A DNA stretch of 64,000 nt from WTGU01 sp965200925 (GTDB lineage: Bacteria > Pseudomonadota > Alphaproteobacteria > UBA828): contig OZ241738.1 of NCBI GenBank assembly GCA_965200925.1, positions 2,170,001-2,234,000 of the forward strand, written 5' to 3'. The notes beneath the pieces are model-generated. The model was not told the DNA's origin and ran no database searches. It saw only the letters and a list, made by a program, of their open reading frames with translations. Shown one piece after another: positions 7,929 to 15,470 of this stretch; within the stretch, counting starts at the first letter, position 1; every line of letters starts with the position of its first letter. Made by a program: the position numbers and the translations under genes.

Positions 7929-10900
7929 TCATTCGCCGGCAAGCAGGGCGGCGGCCAGCCGCTCCAGTTCGGCGGCGACGCCGTGTTCGGCGAGGGCGAT
8001 GCGGATGCGCCGGCGGGCACGGGTGAAGTGTGCGCCTTCCTCCAGGGCGACGGCGCGCGCCACGTCTTCCGCCGTCCGGGCCGCCTTCACCATCCGGCGA
8101 TGCAGCGCGATGCCGCCGTCGAAGCGCGGAATCGGCAGGTTGAAGACATATTTGTCGAAATCCCGCGCGCCCCACTGGCCGCGTGACTGATAGGGCGCCA
8201 CACCGGCGCGCAGCACCTCGCTGTTCAGGATGCCGCAGAGATAGCGCGCTTCCGCGAGGCTCTCCGCCCTCGCCCAATAGAGCTTGTGGTCGATAACCGT
8301 CCTCTCGTCTCGAACTATTGCCGCCGCGAGATTCGTACCCGACTTCGTGTACACGACCCGGATCGGCGCGATCGGGAACTGGCAGGACAATTTCCCGTAG
8401 TAGTCGCATCGTTCGCGAAGGCTCAGGCGACCGCGCTTGTGCCTCTCCCAGAGCGTCTCGGTTTTTTCCAGCCATTGCGTCAGCCGCAGAAAGCCGCGCG
8501 TCGGCGCTTTCTTCGCGTCCAGCAGTTGATGCTGCTCCCGGTCCCACGGAACGACCGCCAGATGCGGTTGCAGAACGCGGAACGGCGCGACGGATTCGCC
8601 CAGCAGCGCGGCCCACAGGAACGCCTTGTCCACCGCGCCCCGCGGCGGCTCCACCTCCTTCCAGGGCGCCTTGTCCTGATTGCCGGACCGGCCGCGAACC
8701 AGCGGCGCTTCCGGATTGGGAGGCAACATTCCCGTCACGGGCACCGGTTCGACGAGCACCAGACGCCTGGGAACGAGCGTCGCCCCATTGCGAAAGACGT
8801 GGCGGTAGTGCGAACCCGTCCGACCTTCAGCCATCTCCGGCCAAGGCGAAAGCGTATCGGTCAGGTTCCTGTCCGCCGCGGCTTCGTCGGCGTCGCGTGT
8901 GGGGAGTGTTCCGGCGAAGGCCGCGACCCGGCCGGGCAAGGGCGCGGGTGCCGAGCCGGCATGGAGGGCGGCGAACAGTACGCAGCTCGGCACCGGAAAC
9001 AGCGGCCCTACCTCCGGCCCGAAGGTCCAGGCGCCGGCGAAGCGGAGGTGGAAGACGAGATGGCCATGTTGGAGGACCGCGCCCTCGCGGAACTTCACGT
9101 AGGCTTGGCGCGACAGGGCGGCGTAGGGCATGACCAGGGCGATCTTCCCGGTCTTCCGCATGTAGAGCAGCGCCGCGCGCATGTAGAAATAGCCCGCTAG
9201 ATCCTGCTGCGTCGCCACCTTGCCGCCCACCCACAGCCCGGCGGCTTGGCACTCTTCGCGGAAGCGCGCCTGGAACGCCGCGCTCATGTAGCGGTAGGAC
9301 ACCCAGGGCGGGTTGCCGATCACGACGTCGGCCTTCTGCGCCTCCGCCGCCAGCCACACCGGGCGCGCCAGATTGCGGGCGACGTAGCCCCAGATGTGGT
9401 TGCGGCCTTCGCCCTGGAGGCGGCGCATGACCTCGTAGGTCTCGCGCAGGACGCAGCGGTCTTCCGGCCGGGCCGAGGCGGCCTCCTGTTCCATCCAGGC
9501 GGCGAAGTTGGCGCCCGGCTCGGCCCGCGCGGCGGACTGGATCATGGCGTTCAGTACCCGGTCCAGGAGCGCGGCGTCGGCGGCCACGGCTGCCGGGAAG
9601 CGCAGCGTCGCCGGGGCGAGACGCCGGGGGTCCGGCCCCGCCACCGTGACCGGGGGGACGAAGATCTCGAGCACGTTGTCGCCGGCGAGCAAGTCGGGTT
9701 GCCGCCCCTTCTCTCCCGTCCGGGCCAGATTCCATTGCAGCGCGTCACCGAGATAGACCGGCACGGTCAACTCGCCCGGATGTTCCGTGCGCAAGGCCGG
9801 CAGAAGGGCCAGCAGATAAGTCACGCGGGCGAAGACGACCGCCACGGGGTGGATGTCGATCCCCGCGACCTTCCCTACCGCGCGCCGCGCCGCTTTCGCC
9901 GGCGACATGCCGGCATCCGCCGCTGCCGCCAGCACCGACCGGACCGCGTGGAACAGGAACGTCCCCGAGCCGCAGGCCGGGTCCATGACCCGCCGTTTCA
10001 GCGGAGCGTCCACGGCGGCCTCGACCATGCGGGCGGCCAGCCAGTCGGGGGTGTAATACTCGCCGAGGTCGTGGCGGGCCCCCGGGTCGATCAGGCTCTC
10101 GTAGAGCGCCTTGAGGATGTCGACGCGAATGTCGCGCAGGCGGAAGCGGTTCACCTGCCGGGCGATGCGCATGACCAGCGCCGCGCCCGCCCGGTCCGCC
10201 AGCACCCAATCGAAAAAATCGGACTCGCTCTGGCCGGCGATGCCGAGATTCGAGAACGCCTTGTCGTGGAGCAGGGCCGCCGCGTCCGCCGGGGGCGCTC
10301 CGATCAGCGCCGCCCAGGCCACCGCCTTGGCGACGGCGACGAGATAAGTGTGTTGCAGGAACAAGGCGTCGTCGCCCACGTCCACGCCGTAGGCGAGGCC
10401 CAGGAGGCGCCCCCACAACGCCCGCTTCAGGCGTGCCTCGGGCGTCTGCCCGATTGCGGCCCACAGTTCGCCGAGATCGTTGAGGGCGCGCCGGGCCGCG
10501 AGGCTTTCGCGCCCGAATTCGCGCTCGACGGTATGCGGATCGGGCGGCAGGTTCTCGCCCGTGGCGACCGCGCCTTGCAGCCATGCCGCCAGGGCGCGCG
10601 GCTCCCGCGGGTCCGTCCGGCAGGCGCCGATCTCGACCGCGACGCCGCCCTTGAGAAGGAACGCGACGAAATCCGCGCCGTCGGTGGCGATGCCGACATA
10701 GGCTTCGCCCGTCCGGCTTTCACGCTCCGCGAGATACCGTGCCAATCCCTCTTCCGCGTCCTTGCGCTCGCGCCTGAGATCGGACTTCAGCTCGAACACC
10801 GTCCGCCCGAGCAGGGCGTCGATCCGCCCGCGGACCTCGGGCGCCGGCTTCTCGAAATCGATGTCCCGGCTGTCGGCACCCAGATCGTCCACGAGGAGGC

Positions 10901-10985
10901 GATGCAGCAGGGCGCGGACCTTCTCATGGCCGGGCCGCGCGGCCAGTTCCGCGACCAGGGCGTCGCGGCCCGAAGCCGTCAGCAC
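7929..10985 (-). CDS. Type IIG-like restriction-modification protein (nuclease + N6-adenine methylase + specificity domain)
   Basis: A 1018-residue single chain. Residues ~50-70 hold a PD-(D/E)xK-like nuclease signature (Asp55 in GRIDALLG, Glu65-x-Lys67 in VFELKSDL). The SAM-binding motif DPACGSGTF is at 335-343 after GEYYTPDWLAARM, and the gamma-class catalytic motif NPPW at 558-561. The C-terminal ~350 residues, with GLLNSEV-like LCGILNSEVLRAG and YVFNLPIPRFD, resemble the target-recognition domain of TaqI/Eco57I-like enzymes. Such proteins both methylate and cleave DNA as phage defence. All motifs look intact. It follows a His-rich unknown gene by 22 bases, likely in one operon. The recognition site cannot be read from sequence. 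Confidence 0.85.
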   Translation of the reverse strand: MLTASGRDALVAELAARPGHEKVRALLHRLLVDDLGADSRDIDFEKPAPEVRGRIDALLGRTVFELKSDLRRERKDAEEGLARYLAERESRTGEAYVGIATDGADFVAFLLKGGVAVEIGACRTDPREPRALAAWLQGAVATGENLPPDPHTVEREFGRESLAARRALNDLGELWAAIGQTPEARLKRALWGRLLGLAYGVDVGDDALFLQHTYLVAVAKAVAWAALIGAPPADAAALLHDKAFSNLGIAGQSESDFFDWVLADRAGAALVMRIARQVNRFRLRDIRVDILKALYESLIDPGARHDLGEYYTPDWLAARMVEAAVDAPLKRRVMDPACGSGTFLFHAVRSVLAAAADAGMSPAKAARRAVGKVAGIDIHPVAVVFARVTYLLALLPALRTEHPGELTVPVYLGDALQWNLARTGEKGRQPDLLAGDNVLEIFVPPVTVAGPDPRRLAPATLRFPAAVAADAALLDRVLNAMIQSAARAEPGANFAAWMEQEAASARPEDRCVLRETYEVMRRLQGEGRNHIWGYVARNLARPVWLAAEAQKADVVIGNPPWVSYRYMSAAFQARFREECQAAGLWVGGKVATQQDLAGYFYMRAALLYMRKTGKIALVMPYAALSRQAYVKFREGAVLQHGHLVFHLRFAGAWTFGPEVGPLFPVPSCVLFAALHAGSAPAPLPGRVAAFAGTLPTRDADEAAADRNLTDTLSPWPEMAEGRTGSHYRHVFRNGATLVPRRLVLVEPVPVTGMLPPNPEAPLVRGRSGNQDKAPWKEVEPPRGAVDKAFLWAALLGESVAPFRVLQPHLAVVPWDREQHQLLDAKKAPTRGFLRLTQWLEKTETLWERHKRGRLSLRERCDYYGKLSCQFPIAPIRVVYTKSGTNLAAAIVRDERTVIDHKLYWARAESLAEARYLCGILNSEVLRAGVAPYQSRGQWGARDFDKYVFNLPIPRFDGGIALHRRMVKAARTAEDVARAVALEEGAHFTRARRRIRIALAEHGVAAELERLAAALLAGE

Positions 10986-11007
10986 GGGCCGCGGCCCGGG
11001 CGCGCGT

Positions 11008-11778
11008 TCACCCGGCGCCCCGGGAGCGCGCGGCGAGCGCGGCCGCCACGGCGGCGATCTGGCCTTCCACGTCGATGTCCGCCTGCGCGGTGATTTCGAG
11101 GCGGCGGTCCTCCAAGGTGTCCCCGTCCGGGTTGCGGGCGCGCCAGTCCTCGATCACCGCGTCGCGCGCCTTGAGCAGCATGACGGCCTGCGGCCAGAAC
11201 AGGCGGACCATCGCGCTCACCCAGCGGTTGGCGGGCCAGGAGGGCCGCGCGTGATCGATGGCGAAACGGCCGATCACCTTGCACACGTCGGCAGCGCGAT
11301 ACCACGTCTCCCCGGTGACCCAGCGGTTGGTGGTGAAAAGCCTGAGCGGCAGGCCCTTCGAATCCATGGAGATGGCGACGATATGGGTGAGCGCGTCTTC
11401 GCCCATGGGCCAGCATTCGCGATTCGGGTGGCGGGCGGGCTTCATGCCGCGCGGCATCCCCCTGGCGCGCAGGAAGGTGTGGAAATGCCCGTGTTCCTTG
11501 TCGCGCAGGCCGCCGGGATGGGCGTGGTAGAAGTATTGCGCATGGCTCTCCCGGTCGTAGACGTCTCCTTTGGGGTAGTGGTCCCACTCGTAGAATGTCC
11601 CCTGCCCGCGCAGCAGTTCGCCGACCACGTTGTCCCCCGTCCTGCCGAGCACGCGGAGGACCTCGCGGATTTCCTCGCCGGCCGCCAGCATGGCGCGAAG
11701 CCGCTTCGCCGGCTGCGTCGCCATGTCGAGATGGTGGGTCCGTTCCTGCCGCCCGGCGGTCGTCGGGTCTTGCGTCAC
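11008..11778 (-). CDS. Conserved protein of unknown function, His-rich core
   Basis: A 256-residue soluble protein without a signal peptide. The centre (about 60-115) is unusually rich in His, Tyr and acidic residues: FYEWDHYPKGDVYD, SHAQYFYHAHP, DKEHGHFHTFLR, a pattern that suggests a metal site. A second block reads THIVAISMDSKGLPLRLFTTNRWVTGE. I recall similar proteins filed under a domain of unknown function (possibly DUF6969) but cannot verify this. The start ATG 11778 precedes MTQDPTTAGRQ. It ends 22 bases before the type IIG gene in the same direction, so it may be cotranscribed with it. Whether it helps defence or belongs to the CNPC locus is open. Confidence 0.7.
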   Translation of the reverse strand: MTQDPTTAGRQERTHHLDMATQPAKRLRAMLAAGEEIREVLRVLGRTGDNVVGELLRGQGTFYEWDHYPKGDVYDRESHAQYFYHAHPGGLRDKEHGHFHTFLRARGMPRGMKPARHPNRECWPMGEDALTHIVAISMDSKGLPLRLFTTNRWVTGETWYRAADVCKVIGRFAIDHARPSWPANRWVSAMVRLFWPQAVMLLKARDAVIEDWRARNPDGDTLEDRRLEITAQADIDVEGQIAAVAAALAARSRGAG

Positions 11779-11860
11779 GCCGTCGCTCCGCTCGCCGCGC
11801 GTCGACCAAATCGGAGAATAGGACCGCAGCCCGGGCCTTTCCAGCCCGGCGGGCCGCCGC

Positions 11861-12718
11861 TCACTCCCCGTCGTGCGGCTCCGCGACCAGGCGGAAGCCG
11901 ATCAGGATATGCCGGATGCCGGCGGGCCGGGCGTGGCGGGCGGCGGGCCGGCAGACGCCGCAGCCGCGGTCGTCCCACGAGCCGCCCTTGACGAGGAAGC
12001 GCCCCGGATTGCCCGGCGACGCCGTCCACTCGAAGACCTGACCGGCCGCGTCCAGCACGCCGTACACGCTGGCACCGGCCGGGAAGCCGCCGACGGGCAG
12101 TGTATCGAAAGGCCCGGCGTCGTGGCTGTTGAGCAGCGCGGGATCGAAGCGGTCGCCCCAGGGAAAGCGCCGGCCGTCCGGGCCGCGCGCGGCCTTCTCC
12201 CATTCGAGCGCCGTCGGCAGGCGCCACACGCGCCCCGTCCGGGCGGAGAGCCACGCCGCATAGGCCATGGCGTCGCCGTGCGAGACGAGGACCACGGGAT
12301 GGGCTTCCCGCCCCGGCGGCGGGGCGCCGTCGCGCCAGGCATGGCGACGGGTGCGCGCGAAAGGATGCACCAGCCGGTAGCCGCGCCAAGTCGCTGAGTC
12401 GACGTCGGGCGCCCGGTGGCCCGTGTCCGCCACGAACGCGGCGTATTCGTGGTTCGTGATCGGCGTGCGCGTGACGAAAAAGCGCTCCAGCCGTCGGGCG
12501 CCCCGCGGTCGTTCGTGGTCGTACCACCCGCGCTCGCGGGTCCGGTCGTGCCCGTAGGCCGCTTCGTCGAGGCGGTAGGCCGCCTCCCGCTCGGCCGCGT
12601 CGGAGCCGGCGACGAAGGGCCCGGCGGGAACCTCGACCAGGGCCGGAACGTGACTCCCGACGGGGCCTGCGCCCACGGCCGCCGCCGCTCCGACGAGAAG
12701 ACACAGCGCCGCGATCAT
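11861..12718 (-). CDS. Exported formylglycine-generating-enzyme (SUMF1/NirV) family protein
   Basis: A 285-residue protein with a signal peptide (MIAALCLLVGAAAAVGAG). The FGE-sulfatase fold is clear: VPAGPFVAGSDAAERE, FFVTRTPITNHEYAAFV, HPVVLVSHGDAMAYAAWLS, RLPTALEWEKAARG, FPWGDRFDP, GQVFEWT and the end KGGSWDDRGCGVCRPAARHA...IGFRLV. In true FGE two cysteines six residues apart near the C-terminus bind copper and oxidise a substrate cysteine in CxPxR. Here the equivalent region has a closer pair, CGVC, so the activity is uncertain. The family also includes NirV, EgtB and PvdO. It is divergent from the CNPC-P460 gene (121 bases) and likely works in the same compartment. Confidence 0.85.
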   Translation of the reverse strand: MIAALCLLVGAAAAVGAGPVGSHVPALVEVPAGPFVAGSDAAEREAAYRLDEAAYGHDRTRERGWYDHERPRGARRLERFFVTRTPITNHEYAAFVADTGHRAPDVDSATWRGYRLVHPFARTRRHAWRDGAPPPGREAHPVVLVSHGDAMAYAAWLSARTGRVWRLPTALEWEKAARGPDGRRFPWGDRFDPALLNSHDAGPFDTLPVGGFPAGASVYGVLDAAGQVFEWTASPGNPGRFLVKGGSWDDRGCGVCRPAARHARPAGIRHILIGFRLVAEPHDGE

Positions 12719-12839
12719 CGCGCCAGACTACGCGGTTTTCGGTGCGTCGGCGGCGGGTTGTCCCGCGCCGGAAGTCACGACAATTTGAGGCTGGGAGCGT
12801 TGGCGCGCGGGCGGGCAGCGCCGACAATCGGGAAGAGGC

Positions 12840-13781
12840 ATGATGGGAGCCACGATCATGCGGCACAGGAACAGCTTGCTGGCGGGGACGGTGATCCCCG
12901 TGGTCATCGGGTTCGGCGTGGCGGCCGGAAGTGGCCAGGGATCGACCGGCCTGCCCGAGGGCGAGAACCCGACCGCCGTCCCCCGGCCCTACGACGCGGG
13001 GTCGTTCCAGTCCGCCGCCTGCAACCCGTGCGGCCCCTGCGGGCCGTGCAACCCTTGCGCGGCCGCCTGCAGCCCTTGCGAGCCGTGCAGCCCTTGCGCG
13101 GCCGGTGCCGCCGTCGGCTCGGAATGCGTGGTTCCCCGTCTCGTCCCGGCGTGCAACCCATGCGCGGCGGCTAACCCGTGCAGCCCGTGCGGTGCCTGCA
13201 ACCCATGCGCGGCCGCGAATCCGTGCAACCCGTGCGGTGCCTGTAACCCCTGTGCGGCGGCCAACCCGTGCGCCGCCGACGAGGTGGCGCTGACGGCCGA
13301 TGAGGCCAGGGACGCCTATGCCTGCGTCCAGGCGGCGATGGCCGAGGGCTACGCCAAATCCGGCCACCGCTGGGCGAGCGCGTATTCCTCCTGGAAGAAT
13401 TACGCAGCCCGGCCCTACGTCTCCGACACCCACGGCGCGCGCTTCGTCAACAACTACGCCAACGCGCGGGGCGCGGCGAACTACGGCCTGTTCGAGGACG
13501 CCGGGCCGGCACCGGAGGGGACCGTCCTCGCCAAGGACAGCTTCACCGTCAAGGGCGGCAGAGTGGCCGCAGGGCCGTTGTTCCTGATGGAGAAGATGGC
13601 GGCCGGGTTCGACGCCGACACGCGGGATTGGCGCTACACGCTGATTCTGCCGAGCGGCAAGGTCGTCGGCAGCACGGGCGGTGCGGGCGCCGGCAAGGTC
13701 GCCTTCTGCGCCGAATGCCACCTCTCCGTCGAGGAGCAGGACAGCCGCTTCTTCCTCGACGAGTCATACCGGGCGGAATAG
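12840..13781 (+). CDS. CNPC-repeat protein fused to a cytochrome P460 domain
   Basis: A 313-residue exported protein in three parts: signal peptide (MRHRNSLLAGTVIPVVIGFG), a Cys/Pro/Ala region of about 85 residues with CNPCGPCGPCNPCAA and CNPCAAANPCSPCGA units, and from about residue 150 a cytochrome P460 domain. The domain is recognised by GHRWASAYSSWKNY-type residues, KDSFTVKGGRVAAGPLFLME, DWRYTLILPSG and the haem-attachment site CAECH (Cys290, Cys293, His294). P460 haem proteins oxidise hydroxylamine or NO, or bind gases (cytochrome c'-beta). ATG 12840 has GGAAGAGG just upstream; starts at 12843 and 12858 would keep the signal peptide. The fusion to CNPC repeats is unusual. Confidence 0.85.
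   Translation: MMGATIMRHRNSLLAGTVIPVVIGFGVAAGSGQGSTGLPEGENPTAVPRPYDAGSFQSAACNPCGPCGPCNPCAAACSPCEPCSPCAAGAAVGSECVVPRLVPACNPCAAANPCSPCGACNPCAAANPCNPCGACNPCAAANPCAADEVALTADEARDAYACVQAAMAEGYAKSGHRWASAYSSWKNYAARPYVSDTHGARFVNNYANARGAANYGLFEDAGPAPEGTVLAKDSFTVKGGRVAAGPLFLMEKMAAGFDADTRDWRYTLILPSGKVVGSTGGAGAGKVAFCAECHLSVEEQDSRFFLDESYRAE
13019..13277 (+). repeat. In-frame Cys/Pro/Ala coding repeats (CNPCAAANPC units)
   Basis: Imperfect direct repeats of 12-30 bases (TGCAACCCATGCGCGGC and variants) encode CNPC, CGPC, CSPC and CAAANPC blocks. The repeats are related to, but longer and more diverged than, those at 7679-7843, which argues for common origin of the two repeat proteins. Confidence 0.8.
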
Positions 13782-13864
13782 CCGCGGCGCCCGCGGCACC
13801 GGCTTGAAAGGGCCGGGTGCGCGCCCTATTCTCCCGCTCCCTCCTGCTTCCGGGGAGACGCTCC

Positions 13865-14254
13865 GTGCGCACACGACACGTCCTCGCCGCCGCGCTGGCG
13901 TCCGCCGTCCTGGCGGCCGGCGCGTCGGCCTCCGCCGCCGACGCGGCCAAGGGCAAGAAGGTCTTCAAGAAATGCAAGGTCTGCCACACGATCGAGGTGG
14001 GCGGTAAACACAAGGTCGGGCCGAACCTGCACGGCCTCTTCGGGCGCACCTCCGGGACGGCGGAAGGATTCAAGAAATACTCGACGGCGATGAAGGACGC
14101 GGCGATCGTCTGGAGCGAGGAGACCGTCGCCGCCTATGTCGCCGACCCCAAGGGTTACATCCCGAAGAACAAGATGGCGTTCAAGGGCGTGAAGAAGGAA
14201 GCCGACCGGCAGAACCTGATCGCCTATCTCAAGGAAGCGACGGCAGCCGAGTGA
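13865..14254 (+). CDS. Class I c-type cytochrome (c2/c550-like)
   Basis: A 129-residue periplasmic electron carrier: signal peptide VRTRHVLAAALASAVLAAGASASA, then a single haem site CKVCH and the methionine ligand in PKNKMAFKGVK; KVGPNLHGLFGR and IAYLKEA are typical of mitochondrial-type cytochrome c/c2. I chose GTG 13865 because GGGGAG lies six to seven bases upstream and it gives a compact signal peptide; GTG 13817 would add 16 residues. It follows the P460 gene by 83 bases on the same strand and is its likely electron acceptor. Its TGA overlaps the GTG of apt. Confidence 0.87.
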   Translation: MRTRHVLAAALASAVLAAGASASAADAAKGKKVFKKCKVCHTIEVGGKHKVGPNLHGLFGRTSGTAEGFKKYSTAMKDAAIVWSEETVAAYVADPKGYIPKNKMAFKGVKKEADRQNLIAYLKEATAAE

Positions 14255-14787
14255 GCCCGGGCCGCGGCGCCATCGACTTGCGGGATCATATCCGCCAGAT
14301 CCCGGACTTCCCCAAGCCCGGCATTCTCTTCCACGACGTCTCGACGCTGCTCGCCCACGCCGGAGCATGGGCGGAAACGGTCAGGTGCCTGGCCGAATCG
14401 GTCGAGCACCACGAACCCGACCTGCTCGCCGGGATCGAGTCGCGCGGCTTCCTGGTCGCGGCCCCCCTCGCCTACGCGCTCGGCTGCGGCTTCGTGATGG
14501 TACGCAAGAAAGGGAAGCTGCCCGGCGCCACGGTGGGCCACCGCTATGCGCTGGAATACGGCGAGGACGAGGTGGAGATGCAGGCCGACGCCATCGTCCC
14601 GGGCCAGCGGGTGGTGCTGCTCGACGACCTGCTGGCCACGGGCGGCACGGCGGCGGCGGCCCATGCGCTGCTCCGCCGGGTCGGTGCCGAGGTCGCCGCC
14701 GCGGCCTTCATCGTGGAACTCACCTTCCTCGGCGGCCGCGCCCGGCTCGACCTGCCGGTCTCCTCCCTCGTCGCCTACGACGAATAG
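14251..14787 (+). CDS. apt: Adenine phosphoribosyltransferase
   Basis: Salvages adenine with PRPP to AMP. The 178-residue protein has the start DLRDHIRQIPDFPKPGILFHDVS, GIESRGFLVAAPLA, VRKKGKLPG and the PRPP-binding loop VVLLDDLLATGGTA, all typical of bacterial Apt. GTG 14251 overlaps the stop of the cytochrome gene (GTGA), so apt is translated from the same message. Confidence 0.93.
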   Translation: MSPGRGAIDLRDHIRQIPDFPKPGILFHDVSTLLAHAGAWAETVRCLAESVEHHEPDLLAGIESRGFLVAAPLAYALGCGFVMVRKKGKLPGATVGHRYALEYGEDEVEMQADAIVPGQRVVLLDDLLATGGTAAAAHALLRRVGAEVAAAAFIVELTFLGGRARLDLPVSSLVAYDE

Positions 14788-14797
14788 CGGAGCGGCC

Positions 14798-15466
14798 ATG
14801 ACGATCACCGTGATCGGGGGAACGGGCCCCCAGGGCAGAGGGCTGGCGCAGCGCTGCGCGCTGGCCGGGATCGACGTGGCGGTGGGCTCGCGGGATGCGG
14901 CGCGGGCACGCGCCATCGCCGCCGACCTCCGCGCCGGCGTGCCGGACGCGCCGGGCGCGATCACGGGCGCCGGGAACGCTGAGGCGGCCGCGGCCGCGGA
15001 GCGGATCGTCGCACTCGCCGTGCCGTGGGCGGCCCACCGGGCGACCCTCGAAGGGCTCGGGGATTCGCTGCGCGGCAAGATATTGCTCGACATGGCGGTG
15101 CCGCTCGCGGACGGCAATCCGCGAAAGGCCGCGATGCCGCCCGAGGGCTCGGCGACGGAGGCGGCGCAAGCGCAGCTGGGCGGTACCGTGGCCGTGGTCG
15201 GCGCGCTGCACAACGTCTCCGCCCAGGTGCTGGCCGCCCTCGATCGGCCGATCAACTGCGACGTCCTCGTCTGCGGGGACGACCGCGACGCGCGGCGCGC
15301 GGTGATGGAACTGGTCGCGGCCATCGGGGCGCGGGCCTATGACTGCGGCCCGGCCGAGAACGCCCGTTGCATCGAGGCACTGACCCCCCTCCTTATCCGC
15401 CTCAACCTGTCGAAGGCGACGGCCTTCAAACACGCGGGCATCCGCATCTGGCCGGAAGAGCGTTAG
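14798..15466 (+). CDS. npdG: NADPH-dependent F420 reductase-like protein (NpdG family)
   Basis: A 222-residue Rossmann protein. The N-terminal nucleotide motif is TVIGGTGPQGRGLA; further signatures are ALAVPWAAH, LLDMAVPL, GALHNVSAQVL and NCDVLVCGDD, matching NpdG/Fno proteins that exchange hydride between NADP and coenzyme F420. It starts 10 bases after apt and is followed four bases later by an LLM-family oxidoreductase of an F420-type subfamily, which supports F420 use. No F420 biosynthesis gene is in the window, so cofactor identity is inferred. Confidence 0.8.
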   Translation: MTITVIGGTGPQGRGLAQRCALAGIDVAVGSRDAARARAIAADLRAGVPDAPGAITGAGNAEAAAAAERIVALAVPWAAHRATLEGLGDSLRGKILLDMAVPLADGNPRKAAMPPEGSATEAAQAQLGGTVAVVGALHNVSAQVLAALDRPINCDVLVCGDDRDARRAVMELVAAIGARAYDCGPAENARCIEALTPLLIRLNLSKATAFKHAGIRIWPEER

Positions 15467-15470
15467 GACC

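Noticed and set aside
12989..13264. A 91-codon repeat-bearing frame on the minus strand (AAHGLQAPHGLHG)
   Set aside because: It is the antisense image of the CNPC repeats and has no start context; the plus strand has the signal peptide and P460 domain.
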